NCBI GenBank assembly: GCA_015680685.1
Contig: MNCI01001451.1
Location: 283,147-347,146 of the forward strand
Source of the DNA: Gnetum montanum
Lineage: Eukaryota; Streptophyta; Gnetopsida; Gnetales; Gnetaceae
DNA length: 64,000 bases
Direction of reading: 5' to 3'
The position numbers were made by a program, and so were the translations under genes. Below, one piece after another: positions 10,780-21,559 of this stretch (its first letter is position 1; every line of letters starts with the position of its first letter). The notes under the pieces are model-generated. The model had not been told where the DNA came from and searched no databases. It saw nothing but the letters and a program-made list of their open reading frames with translations.

Positions 10780-12120
10780 ATGAGTTGAATATAGAGGATG
10801 AGGCATTTTTCACTAACTAGTAGGGGATCATACTTTTTTTAGGGGATATGGATTACCCTCAAGGAGGAGTTGATTACAACGATGTTGGGGGTGCCAGCTG
10901 GGGGGAGTTATTTTGGCCATAGGGCATGGACTTCATGATGCAAATGTGCTCTTTTCAAGCTTGATTCCCAAGATAGGGGATGGCTAGATCTTGAAGTTGA
11001 TGCTATTAGAGCTCTGGCAAGATGTGGTGGAGTTGGTCAACCAATATATCATCCAACCTAGTAATGTGTAAAAGCTCCAGGGCATGCACTTTACCTTCAG
11101 GAGGTACATGAGGCTCAAGTGAACTATTAATTTGCCACATTTTTTCTTGAATATGTTATGCGAAAGATGGTGAGGGAGGTACTCAAGATTGATTCTTGCA
11201 CTTTGAGGACCTCACAAACATTGGCCTCCCTTATGCCTAGGGGTACCCTCATTAGGATTATGTATAGTTAGCAACATTTAAGATGTGTGCCACCAATGGT
11301 TTTGGACTTATCAAGTAATTTGGAGGAGGCTAGGGATGGTCCTATCTTACTAGATGCACTAGCAGATACAAGTCATCAGGATTCTTTTTTGGGAAGGCTT
11401 ATCATGCCCCTACAAGGGTTGCATGCAGAGGTGAGGTTGGGAAAACATGGCAATGATTGTTTGGTTAGGATCAACTCAAGGGATACTATAGGTTCAAGGT
11501 CTCTACAACTAGCTACATTGATGGCCAAGGTTGCCAAGGAATTGGCAACTTGGTTAAGGGAGGAGGAGATGGCTTGTTGGGAGATTATATGGGTGGAACA
11601 AGAGGTAGAATTTCATAAGAAGTTGGAGGCAACTGAGTGTCATCACATGGAAGTAGCAAGAGAGGAGAGGTAATAGCAGGATTTGGCTAAAGCTGCTACA
11701 TGGGATGTGCTTGAGGCAGAGCTACAGGAAAGCCTCAAGGCTTAGCTCTAATAGGAGGCTAAGGCCTTGGATAGTTGAAAAAGATAGGAGCAAGAACGTA
11801 GGATGAGGGAGGAGGAGGAGGCCTAGATGCAAAGAAGGATAGATAGTGCACAAAAGAATAATGCCTGGACATGGTTGCAGTAGGGATGGTGCCCTTATAT
11901 CATCATAAACATTGGATAGAATATGTCATGAAGCATGCTTCACAAATATATTTGGTGTTAGGGGTGTGAGATTAACCCAAATGGAGGGGGTGATCTGATG
12001 GAATGCACCATGATGGAGGTGGCCTTCAAAAAATTTCAAGAGGTAGCGTCTTTCATGGATTTAGAGAGGCATCATGTCATGCTTGATCTTTTCAATTTTC
12101 AAGAGGAGGTTATCTACGCT
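10780..12120 (+). pseudogene. LINE-2 post-RT coding region (ORF3-like, coiled coil)
   Basis: Starts near EDEAFFTN (10795), matching NLKNGAFFTN of LINE-1. The longest open stretch is 11287-11673. It reads as an acidic/basic heptad-like segment (AKVAKELATWLREEEMACWE and following), consistent with a coiled coil. TWLQ.GWCPYIIINIG follows at about 11865-11925, and FKKFQEVASFMDLERHHVML at about 12028-12090. The order coil, G.CPY.I..I, F..FQ....F...RH is the same as in LINE-1. Stops are mainly TAG. I know of no named family for this region. Confidence 0.55.
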
Positions 12121-12242
12121 TGCACATATCTCTTTGTTCATTTAAAGATAATGAGTTGGTTAGGTTTTGGTTGATCAATTAGTTGAAGTGGGGCTCCTTT
12201 TGACCTGACATGCCATTCATTAGGAGGTTTTAGGGTATGTAG

Positions 12243-12319
12243 GGGATTCTCAAATTTGGGCATATCTAAGTGTTTGGTAGGATAGGGATTCTCAAATTTG
12301 GGCATATCTAAGTGTTTGG
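12243..12319. repeat. Tandem duplication of a 35-bp unit in the LINE-2 3' UTR
   Basis: GGGATTCTCAAATTTGGGCA and the 15 bases after it occur at 12243-12277 and again at 12285-12319, identical by eye. The second copy is followed by a C-rich tract, the assembly gap, and a G-rich tract. Confidence 0.8.
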
Positions 12320-12392
12320 AAAGCTAGGGATTTTTCTCCCACCCTACCACCCCCCACCCCCCCATCCCTCCCCCATCAACCCACCACACCCC

Positions 12393-12429
12393 NNNNNNNN
12401 NNNNNNNNNNNNNNNNNNNNNNNNNNNNN
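12393..12429. other. Assembly gap flanked by C-run and G-run
   Basis: 37 N. The left flank is C-rich (12340-12392) and the right begins GGGGGTTCACCCCC. Complementary C- and G-rich flanks suggest a sequencing-resistant hairpin or quadruplex-prone stretch inside the LINE-2 3' UTR. Confidence 0.85.
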
Positions 12430-12699
12430 GGGGGTTCACCCCCTATTTTTGGGTGGGGTTATTCAATATTTTTGCATTGGGGGTTCACCCTAGTTTTGTG
12501 TTTGGGCTTCTCCCCACCCTCTAGTTTTTTGTTGGCTGTGGAGGATTTCTCCCCACTTTTGGCGTGTGATGTACATATTGGATCTAATAGTTTCAATTAA
12601 TACAATGACTTGAACTTTTCTCAAACAATAAAAAAACACTTAATCAGTCAATTTTCATTTTATACATCATATTCTCCTTCCAATTTTTCACTACTAAAT

Positions 12700-13085
12700 A
12701 GCATACTCTATCTAAATTGATTTCTATTCCTTCAAAAGTATTTTAGTTTCTTTCCTTCCAAATTTTTAAGATCACATGCTAGCAAAGTATTCCAATTTTT
12801 CTTAGTTCATCAAGTTACACTAATCCAAGTTCAAGCCACTACAAGATCTTGTAAAAATTTGGCCATAATAAAATATTGATTTGTACCTTTCTGAATTCTA
12901 TTCTATAGGACACAATAAAGAGATATAATTACCATATTTATAAGCATTATTACAAAAACATCTATTAACCATCATCCATCCTCACTTCAATAGATAATCT
13001 ATCATTAAAATTTTACCTCTTTGTGCCAATTCCCAAAAAACATTGAACTTTAAGGATTAGACCCATTTCCTTCCAACAAATAGCT
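12700..13085 (-). pseudogene. Old LINE 3' zinc-finger (zf-RVT-like) fragment A
   Basis: Minus-strand residues CNNAYKY...ISLLCP (about 12990-12905) correspond to the C-x2/3-C...H-x-C finger that follows plant LINE reverse transcriptases. The whole block is a diverged repeat of 15040-15450 in the same orientation; both contain, for example, an ACTAATCCAAGT segment and an ATCTTGTAAAAAT segment. Heavily decayed. Confidence 0.45.
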
Positions 13086-13089
13086 TCTT

Positions 13090-13560
13090 TATCCACTTGA
13101 TTTGTGCATAACATGATCATAAGCCTCTACCACTTTTTAAGCATGTTTATTTTTCCATAAGAATTTTAAGTCATTTAAACTTCTCTTCAATCTATAGACA
13201 AGATTTCTATTTTTAACAAAACCTTCAAGTTACATAATGTAAATTTGTTCATCCAAGACCCTATGTAGCAAGGTAGTTTTTATATCCAATTGCTTCAACT
13301 CAAGATTCAAGCATGCTACCACCAATAGAATCATTTTAATAGATGTATGTTGTACAATGTAAGAGAGTATTTCCTTAAAGTCCATATCCTTTTATTGACT
13401 AACTCCCTTGACAACTAGACAAGTCTTATTCCTTGTCTCTTCATTCATCTGCTTCTCCAATCTAAACAATCATTTGGTTGGCATAGTTTTCTTTCCAAGA
13501 GGCAATGGGACCAATTTCTAAGTCTTGTTTTGCGACAAACGCACTTCTTCTTTCATGGCT
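13090..13560 (-). pseudogene. Ty1/copia reverse-transcriptase N-terminal fragment
   Basis: The minus strand encodes, in scattered frames, NKTCLVVKGVSQ...MDFKEI (about 13440-13370), HTSIKMILLVVACLNLELKQ and LDIKTTLLH (about 13355-13264), then LVYRLKRSLNDLK (about 13200-13155). This matches the copia RT signature K.RLVAKG..Q..G.D...F.P, ..QMDVKTAFLHG and V..L.KSLYGLKQ. It is the only copia piece seen in the window and has no LTRs. It lies between two old LINE fragments. Confidence 0.6.
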
Positions 13561-13579
13561 TACTTTCATTTCACAACAT

Positions 13580-14290
13580 GAGAAAAGTGATGGCCTCTTA
13601 AAATGTAATGTAGTAAAGGAGACCATCAAGATGTTGTTGGCTAACAATCCTTGTAGACTATCTAACCCAATGCAAAAGAGTTTGTAGCTCTTCTTCTTGT
13701 TCTTATTCATGTTGTCCTTCATTATATTGCTCCTAATCATCTTGCGCTTTGGCAAGCAAATCTTCATTATTTTCTATTCCATTAAAGAATTGTTTCTTAT
13801 CTTCTAGACTTCTACATCATCTTAAAGTTTCATAAACCTTTGTAATAAGTCAAAATGTAAAACCCATCCCTAGAGAGCAAGAGCTAACTCTTGAAGCCTT
13901 GAAGCCACCAAGAAAGTTTCCTAAAAATAAAAAGAGAATTTTTTTAGCGATAAATCAACCATCAGAAGTACAACCTCCAATCAATCTAACATTAACAACA
14001 ATCAACTCAACATAAAAATAAACTCACTTACAATCAAATCTCCCAACTTCAAGCAACTCACTCCCAATATCTATTTTCAATAAACCTCCTCATTTGTATA
14101 CAACTCCTGTAGCTCCTTCAAGATAATTTTTTTTTCCTCCTAGAAATCTTCCCCTTGTTCCTACTTATGTTGAACATCCCTCCATTGTTGTAAATAGTGT
14201 TTCTTGAGAAGTTTAAAGGAGACTTTCTCCTTTGAAGGTCAACCCTTGATAAACACCTTTCCATTCTAAGATCCATCTTGAGAAAATCAT
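13580..14290. other. Unassigned AT-rich sequence
   Basis: No gene supported. The minus-strand reading at 14118-14306 (basic, ...SRNKGKISRRKKK) may belong to the linker after the LINE endonuclease immediately to the right, but similarity is too weak to call. Confidence 0.35.
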
Positions 14291-14925
14291 GGGAATACAT
14301 CAACATGGGTTTAAGTCATCTAATTTTTTTCTACTTCGTTTCTAAGCTTAGGTATGCATAACCAAGTTCATTCCAACCTATAAGGTTGACAACCATCCAC
14401 TATAGGTCTCATAGATAGTAATAGATTATGATGATATGAAGCACACTAATTAATTCTCTAGTCAAATAAAAATCATAATTAACCATGAGATCAACAGCTA
14501 CCCAACCTCTATTAATCATGGTTATAAATCTCTCTCATTCTGATCCTTTCCTCTTATTACTCCAAGTGAACTTACAACCTTGAAGCTAAAGGTCAACAAA
14601 GGAAGAATTAGCTTCTAGGATTTATAAAAATTAGTAATCCACCTATCTTGAGCCTCATCATACATGGTCACCAAACAATCTGAAGCAAGAATCACTTTGA
14701 GTTTGTTTTTGGATATCACAGTCAATTCCTCTATTGTGCCCTTCAAGAAAGCTAAATATGACTCCCACTCCCTTCATTTTAGAAGGCTTCTATGAGCTTC
14801 ATCCACCTTGATCTCTTACCAAAATATCAAACCAAAGTTCCCTTCTTTAGTTAAATCCATAAGGGTATTTCTTTTTTTAGAAGGCACTTTGCCCCTTGCA
14901 CTTCCATGATAAAAGCTTCATGGTC
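14290..14925 (-). pseudogene. Old LINE endonuclease fragment
   Basis: It begins with MKLLSWKCKGQ at about 14925-14890, the N-terminal ILSWN.RG motif of L1-type apurinic-like endonucleases. It continues to CKFTWSNKRKGS at about 14585-14540, the conserved TW.N.R.G segment, then INRGWVAVDLMVNYDFYLTR. In active LINEs this domain nicks the target DNA. Several stops and missing catalytic segments; dead. Not the same subfamily as LINE-1. Confidence 0.6.
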
Positions 14926-15039
14926 TACTATGAGACCTATTTTAATAGACCTCCTTCAAGATCTCCTAATTTCCTCCTTCAAAATCTCCTAATTTCCTAA
15001 ATCAATAATCTTCTAGGTATCTCTTTGGCACACCTAAAT

Positions 15040-15480
15040 TGATTTTTGTCTCTTAAAAATTTCTTTGCTTCTTTCCTTCCTTATTTTAAAGATCACCTAT
15101 GCTAAAAAGCAATCCAAATTTCACTAACATGCTAAGTTCCACTAATCCAAGTCCAAGATGCTACAAAATCTTGTAAAAATTTTGGCATAATAAAGTATTT
15201 GATTTGTATTTTTTCAAACTCTATTCCAAACATGAACAATTACAAAATAGTGCAAAAAGATATTAGTATCATCTTCACATGCATTCTTACAAAAAAATTT
15301 ATTAACCACCATCCATTCTAACTTTAACAAATTATAGATCGTTAGATTTTTTTCCTTTCATCCTAGTTCAAAAAAGAATGAACTATAGGGATTATATCTA
15401 TCATCTTCTAGAAAACAACTTCTTTATCTAATTCAACTATGCATAAAGTATCATAAGCCTTTACAATTATGTATGAATGT
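15040..15480 (-). pseudogene. Old LINE zinc-finger fragment B
   Basis: The minus strand encodes CKNACEDDTNIFLHYF near 15290-15240, which fits the C..C..E....H.F pattern of the zf-RVT domain downstream of plant LINE RTs. It is a diverged duplicate of 12700-13085. The sequence continues to the E1 insertion point at 15745 and may resume after 28955. Confidence 0.45.
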
Positions 15481-15768
15481 TTATTTCTCACAACCAAGCC
15501 TCATCATCCTAAGATTTCATATAGAAATTTTTCATTTATGCATGTACTTTTTCAAGTCCAAACATATTGTGAAAAATTCCAATGATATGCAATCCCTCTA
15601 GAAAATCTTCTATGTGTTCAAATATTAAATCTATATCACTTTATCCTACATCACATCTTTGTTTATGATTCTCCAAGCTAACTTTTCAAAAGAGACATAT
15701 TCAAATAAAATAATTTTCTAAGTTCAAATCCACCATGTTCCCATGTGATGAAGTGTCATTAAGTCAAT

Positions 15769-15845
15769 GCGTCGACTAGGTCGTGTATACACGACCACGT
15801 CGACGCGGGCCCATCAACGTAGACTCCCTACATCGACGTGGCCCC
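15769..15845. repeat. E1 U3 palindromes
   Basis: A 38-bp inverted repeat at 15769-15806 has the perfect 18-bp core GGTCGTGTATACACGACC (15779-15796), flanked by GCGTCGAC and its complement, with only a two-base mismatch step. A second, less perfect inverted repeat (GGGCCCATCAACGTAG and CTACATCGACGTGGCCC) follows at 15807-15845. Both lie just upstream of the TATA box. The 3' LTR copy at about 27885-27965 is recognisable but CpG-decayed. Confidence 0.85.
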
Positions 15846-15870
15846 ATTTATGCAGCCACCCTTCCCGGCC

Positions 15871-15880
15871 TATAAAAATA
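15871..15880 (+). promoter_or_regulatory. E1 LTR TATA box
   Basis: TATAAAAATA, 25 bp after the last U3 palindrome. The equivalent in the 3' LTR is TATAAATA at 27989-27996. Followed about 170 bp later by AATAAA, which would be the transcript end signal in the 3' LTR (28253-28258). Confidence 0.65.
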
Positions 15881-16651
15881 TGAGGGCCTTCCGCCTCATT
15901 TAGGCATCTTTTTGAGTAGTTGTAGCGAAGCTCTTGCAGTTTGCTCCCACAAGAGATAGAATATTTTCCAAGTGCCTGCAATAGGTGTAAGAAAAGTGAT
16001 CAGATCTTTATTCGAGTGTTGATGTATCTAAGCCCACTGGCGTGACAGAAATAAAGATGAATTATTCAAGCATTCCTTGCAGCATTTGGACTTAGTTATT
16101 TCATGCATTTAATAGTTTAATATGTTTATGCTTTATTAGTTACTTGTTGATTACTTATGTTTTCATTATTATAATTTCAATCGTTATTGTTCATTCGTAG
16201 TTCATTAAAGACATAAGTATGACCATCTCGAACGTAATCTAAACACTTGGTAAGCCCAGTGACGCTTAACGTCTAGTACCCTAGTAGTGTTAGGAAATGC
16301 TCAAAATGTGCTCGGAAGATGGGACTGGATACTTATGCTAGGAGTAGTTAGAATATAAACTAGGATAATTAGAGATTAGATAATAGTTTATTCTTTACTT
16401 TCCATATCTCAATTAGTCGCCGAAAAGATAATTAAAAAGATATAAAAATCATTAGCCTTAGTCTCACTTAACCATCATAAACAGGACCTCACAAGTGAGA
16501 TTAGGATGACAACAACCGTTCTAACCCAAGGTTTCACTAGTTAGAAGTCTGGTGTATGTTAAGTGCTTACAGTCTACAGATTTTGATCAAGTCGTGCGTG
16601 AATGCTCGTGATTTGTATGGTTGGGCATAGGGGTACCTAGCCACTCATCAT

Positions 16652-16669
16652 TGGCACTGTTGCCAGGGA
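16652..16669 (+). other. E1 primer binding site (tRNA-Asp type)
   Basis: TGGCACTGTTGCCAGGGA starts two bases after the 5' LTR. It is complementary to the 3' end of plant tRNA-Asp (expected TGGCGCCGTTGCCGGGGA) with three mismatches, each a CpG turned to TpG or CpA. This suggests methylation decay of an originally perfect site. Identity of the tRNA rests on recall of the plant tRNA-Asp acceptor end. Confidence 0.75.
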
Positions 16670-16795
16670 TTGTTAGTCTTACATGTGTCATCTGACTTTA
16701 GTGAAATTATCATTTAAGTCATTGGAACGGACCCAAGATAGAAATATTTCCACACACTAGGTGAATTTAAGTTAATTATAAGGTACACTGATTAC

Positions 16796-18793
16796 ATGGA
16801 CCATCTGATATCCAATATGTCTTCTCACAGGAGAGAGGTATTTGAACCATCGGTGTCGCAAGAATGTCAAGTGGTGTACAAACATCTCGATGAATATGTC
16901 CCTGATTTCCCATTCATCCTACATCAGGATGAGCATCTTCGATGCTGGGACATGGAGGGTAGCATCATGCTACCGCCCAACCGAGCAACTCCTACGATGC
17001 TATATCACAATCTGGGCAGATTGGGCATCTAGGACTGGGTGGCGGAGTATGTCATGGAGGACCATGACTACTGAGACTATCATCCTATAGAGGCTCAATG
17101 GACAAGAGATCAACAACAGGCTGAGAGATATGAACAAAAGAAGGGGAAACATTTCAATAACCCCTTATTCTCGCAAGGGCCACAAGACAATGGGGATCCT
17201 GTATTTCATGATACCCATTCGACCAAACTTCACCTGGGGCTGTAGATCCTCCATTCAGTCATTCAGAAAAAACCTCCAAGTGACCATGATCCTCAAGGGG
17301 ATGGCAGGTCACGTAGCAAAGCTGGAGGAGATGATCATGGCCACCACCAGGGTAGATGGGGAGATCGACGCTGGAGTGTTGACGATGTCTCTCCTTCTTC
17401 TTCGTCCTCCCCCTCTCCTGTGCCTTCATCTAGCTCAAGCTCTAAGCGTAATGACCAATCGCATGATGCTCGCCAACATGAAAGAAGGGGTAGCAGAAAT
17501 CATCGCAAATGTCATAGTCCCCAACAGGACTATGATTCACATGAGCTATTGTTAGCTACTTGGATCATCCTCCAGATTGTAGAGGTAGTTCACATTCTAA
17601 GTAGACACATGAAGGATAGTCGGATCAAGCATGTTAATATGAACAACATCTCCAAATTTGAAGGGGGATACAACTACGATCTGTAGACCCACCTACAGGC
17701 GTTCCATGATGCCTGCATCCTACAAAACATTAATAACAATTGGCAACAGTTGAAGTTGTTCCCTCGCACACTCATCAAAGAAGCTGAAAGTTTGTACTGG
17801 TCCTTGGAGCCAAAATCAATCAAAAGATGGAGTACGATGCTTGAAATCTTTAATAAAAAATATCAAACATACTCTAGAGTGGCGAATCTGAGATGGCATA
17901 TCCAAGGTTGGAAACAAGGGAATCATGAACCCTTGGATGCCATCATGAGTAGGTATTACTCACTATTGCATCAGTGCCTTGGTCATGGTTACTCTCAGCA
18001 GGCACAGCTTTGCCACATTATTGATGGGCTCTATTTTGAAATACGAAAGACCCTTGGTGTGTACGCCAAGGGACGACTATCAGAGCTAAGGATCCATCAG
18101 TTGTAGCACCTCATTGATCAATTGGCCAAAGAGGAAGGAGAACTCAGAAAAAAGGAGAGCGTAGAAGAATTCAACTAGGACCCTCCTTTTAGAAAAAGGG
18201 AGGTCCAATTTTGTGATGAGAAAGATGAGTCACCATTGGAAGTAGTGGTGAACTGGAAGACTTTGCTGTTACAAAATTTTACATCTGAAATATCAACAAA
18301 GGTGGATAAAATGTGGGACTCTTTGGATGAGAAATTCCAAAGTGTATTAAAAATTTCAAAAGAGTCCAAAGAGAAAGGTAGTGATCGTGATAGGCACAGG
18401 AAGAAGGGAGCTGAACGTGCCCAACATAAGGGTAAGGGAAAAGTTGCTATAGCAGAATAGGTTGCAGACTCTGACACCGAGGAGGATGATGAATGTGGCA
18501 TATGTGAATATGAACATCCTAAGGGATGTTTTCCTATGGTGTCACACCTGCAATAGTCTGGGATGTATGCCGTAAACCCTCATTTGGCGCAACGGCAAAC
18601 ACCCTGAAGGTTGCCTTATCCACAAGGTAATCCCAAGCGATTCCACCAGCAACAGCAAGGATACTATCCAAGTGGAATGCCCCCACAACCATATGAATAC
18701 TTCCAATAGTGGCAGCAACCACAAGCATGGGGGATGCCACCTCCAAGGTAGCAGTACCCTTACAAGCAGTCAGATCCTTATGGGTACTATGTT
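16796..18793 (+). pseudogene. E1 gag
   Basis: ATG at 16796. N-terminal residues (LDEYVPDFPFILHQDEHLRC...) match the E2 gag start. A serine/histidine/arginine-rich linker (about 17350-17530) precedes the Retrotrans_gag core (17680-18106), including NWQQLKLFPRTLIKEAESLY-type sequence, YSRVANLRWHIQGWKQG and CLGHGYSQQAQ. The C-terminus has a short knuckle-like CGICEYEHPKGCFPM (about 18494-18540; CX2CX3HX3C, shorter than the canonical CCHC), then a Gln/Pro/Tyr-rich tail. Gag forms the intracellular particle. It ends at a TAG (18794) shared with E2, then continues in frame into PR. Several other TAG/TGA codons inactivate it. Confidence 0.8.
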
Positions 18794-18802
18794 TAGCAAC
18801 CA
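18794..18802 (+). promoter_or_regulatory. Candidate gag-pol readthrough stop, TAG CAA CCA
   Basis: In-frame TAG between the gag tail and the protease region, followed by CAACCA. This fits the CARYYA context of tobamovirus-type stop-codon readthrough. The same TAG, at the aligned position YYV-stop-QPVS, is present in E2 (50179-50181, followed by CAGCCA). It is the only stop I found shared by both elements. A CAG to TAG decay at the same site in both copies is the alternative. Confidence 0.45.
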
Positions 18803-19209
18803 GTCTCTCTAAGAGACTCTTCCAGTCATGCGACCTTTCCCAGTTACTACCACCCCCCTAAATATTTTAGACATCCATCTCCATCACCCAAGGGGACAAA
18901 CCCACATCTCTTCTACCCTCTGTCACCTTCTTCTGCTACTCCTCCATACCATCCATCTCAGTTGCCACCTACTCCATCCATGTAGGGAGAAATACCACCA
19001 TAGCCACAACAACAAAACACTATGAGGGCTATTAACTTACAACTGGCACCTCGGTCGGGTGGATCGGAACCCAAGCCATGCAAACATCCTTTTTTTCGAC
19101 CCAATAATCTAAACACACCCTCACCTATGCCTGTGGCCAGTGCCTCTGAACATACCAACACCTCTACCATTATACTGCCCAAGTAGTCCTCCACTCCACC
19201 GCACTCCAA

Positions 19210-19700
19210 CTTCTAGATGGTCATGCTCACACATGTCATGACCTACTGGATCAAAGCAGGTTCTCTCCCCTGAAAATTGATAGATCCGAGAAGCCCCTTC
19301 ATATATCTTCAGGTGGTTGGGAATGAGTCGTGCAAAGCTCTTCTAGACTTAGGGTCAGGGGTCAATTTAATTTCTCATGACATGTACAAGAACTAGAACC
19401 TGCCCCCGCTAAAGAAGAGCAACATCCAGCTCACGTTAGCATACCAATCCATCACCGTTCCCTTGGGTTTGGTGGAGGACATTGTGACCACCATTTGTGG
19501 GTGGTCCTACCCTACTGATTTCCTAGTCATCCGTGTAGAAAACTGTAAGGGCAACTTCCCAATCATTATGGAAAGAGCCAGGCTAAGCACAATGGATGCA
19601 TGACTAGGACTCCAAGATCTATCCCTAAAAACTTCAAAGGAAAATCCTTTCAGGAAGATCAAGTAGAAAAGAGTTCCATGCATCGCGTACAGTGACTCAA
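19210..19700 (+). pseudogene. E1 protease (retropepsin)
   Basis: ALLDLGSGVNLIS at about 19337-19375 is the active-site region; the E2 copy reads ALLDSGSEVNLIS. The central serine/threonine of D-S/T-G is leucine in E1, and the later glycine-arginine motif reads MERARLS instead of MGRAWLS, so the enzyme is broken. The stretch GLVEDIVTTICGWSYPTDFLVI (shown in pieces in both elements) lies between. PR normally cleaves the gag-pol precursor in the particle. Same frame as gag and RT. Confidence 0.8.
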
Positions 19701-20038
19701 GGTGCAACTCTGTGCAGCAGTTATGGTCCACTAAGCAGATATCCATTCAAGCATGCAGTCGATGTACGAAGAAATCACCCATTCAATAGTGCCTATATGC
19801 AGCAGCCACTAACCAAGAGGGGACCCAGTGGCTGACAGCTAATTCTGCTAATAGCACATTATGCATGGAACCATCTGATGGGCTAGTGTAAGCCTCTGTT
19901 GAAAGCACGGATGAGATGAAGAAGATTCATCAATAGATCTCTGTTGTTGATGACCAAGATGACTGGGGAAAGCTAGAAATCCTTGAGAGCTTCAAATAAG
20001 AGTCCCTTGAGCTAAAATCCCTACCAACTCACTTAGAG

Positions 20039-21480
20039 TACGCATTCTTGCAAAATGGCAAGCCGGTAATTATCAATGCCACCCTTGCTCCTAAACAGAA
20101 AAAGAAATTGCTGGGGATGGTAAACAAATGGATTGCTACATTTGCGTGGTCCTATCCTGAGTTGACTGGACTTGATCCTAGGATCTGCCAGCATCGGATC
20201 TACCTTGAGCCTTCCATGAAGCCACGACGACAACCACAAAGATGGTTGAATCCCAGATTGAAGTAGGTTGTAAAAGATGAAATTGAACAATTTCTTAAGG
20301 TGGGATTCATCTATTCTGTTGCTAATAGCAAATGGGTTAGCTTACTCGTTATCATACCCAAGAAAGATGGCAAGTGGAGGGTCTGTAGTGATTTCCGGTT
20401 ACTCAACATGGCGACCTTCAAGGACCACTTTCTACTCCCATTTATGGACCAGGTGTTGGACACAATCGCAGGACACTGATATTACAATTTTTTGGATGGT
20501 TATAGTGGTTATAACCCAATCCAAATAGCACGAGAGGACCAGGCCAAAACTACTTTTACAAGTCCATGGGGGACTTTTGCATATAAGAATATGCCCTTTG
20601 GCCTGTGCAATGTGCCTGTGATGTTCCAACACTTTGTCCTAAGAATCTTCCAGCAACAGATCAACAATGGTGTAGAGGTCTTCATGGATGAATTCTCCAC
20701 CTATGGTACCATGTTCGTGCAAGCCTTGGACCACCTAGAGAAAGTTCTAAAGAGGTGTGTAGACACCAATCTGTAGCTCAATTGGCAAAAGAGCCATTTG
20801 ATGGTCCAAGAGGGCATTGTGTTGGGGCATCACATCTCATCAACAGGGATCAGCGTAGACCCTGAAAAGATTAGGATCATCCAAGGAATTACCCATCAAC
20901 CAAGTACTGTTAAAGATGTGCAGTCATTCCTTGGACACACTGGTTACTCGGGGCATTTCATTGAGCACTTCTCAAAGATCGCTCGACCATTGGTAGAACT
21001 TACAAAGAAGGATGCTCTATTCATCTGGACCAAGGAATGTGAATCTGCATTCCAAGAGCTGAAACAAAAACTCATAGAAGCTCTGATTCTATGGGAACTT
21101 GATTGGTCCAGACCCTTTCACATTATGATGGATGCCTCCAACTATGCCTTGGGAGCTGTGCTTACACAGTGTGATGATCAGAAACATCCATATTACCTCC
21201 ACTATGCAAGTCGTAGCACTGTGGGTGCTCAACTAAACTATACCACCACCGAGAAGGAATTGATGCCAGTGGTGTTCACCTTGGATAAATTTTGGCACTA
21301 TGTGCTTGGATACGAGGTGTTTGTGCACACAGACCATAGTGCTATCTGGTTCCTAATGAACAAACCAATGGTGAGCCCCCACATAATTCGGTGGCTAGTG
21401 ATTCTTCAGGAGTTTGATCTTACCATGGTAGATAGAAAGGGGACTGAGAATGTGGTTGCTAACCACTTGTCTTGGTTATG
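20039..21480 (+). pseudogene. E1 reverse transcriptase and RNase H
   Basis: An N-terminal linker (LEYAFLQNGKPVIINATL) leads into RT: SLLVIIPKKDGKWRVCSDFR (20341-20400), FTSPWGTFAYKNMPFGLCN (about 20555-20610) and the catalytic loop VEVFMDEFS (about 20672-20698). There the second aspartate of the x-x-D-D motif is glutamate. The thumb/connection has GHHISSTGISVDPEKI. RNase H follows with MMDASNYALGAVL (about 21125-21165), TTEKELMPVVF and VHTDHSAIWFLMNK (about 21325-21365). It would copy element RNA to DNA and remove the template. Stops at 20264, 20477 and 20774 interrupt it. Confidence 0.88.
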
Positions 21481-21559
21481 ATGGCATGACATAGAAGAGG
21501 AGGAGCCTTTATCCAACCAATTTCTAGATGACCTCCTCTTTACAGGCGTCGTTGATCCT

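Larger units (their letters stand above)
9467..12633 (+). mobile_element. LINE-2: LINE with the EN-RT centre deleted
   Basis: The 5' part (about 9500-10480) is the gag-like ORF1, and from about 10780 to the 3' end it matches the post-RT part of LINE-1. The roughly 3.5 kb encoding endonuclease and reverse transcriptase in LINE-1 (about 55000-58500) is absent. The 3' end reads TTAATACAATGACTTGAACT, then TTTCTCAAAC and an A-tail. AAACACTTA at 9458-9466 and 12634-12642 is a plausible 9-bp target-site duplication. It inserted next to LINE-3. A 37-base assembly gap lies at 12393-12429. Confidence 0.65.
15746..16650 (+). repeat. E1 5' LTR
   Basis: 905 bp, TGATGAAG...ACTCATCA. U3 holds large palindromes (15769-15845), a TATA box TATAAAAATA at 15871-15880 and AATAAA at 16049-16054. 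Between them is a stretch shared with the E2 LTR (GCGAAGCTCT..., then GATAGAATATTTTCCA). Compared with the 3' LTR many differences fall at CpG sites, for example GTCGAC against GTCAAT. This fits methylation-driven decay after insertion. Confidence 0.92.
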
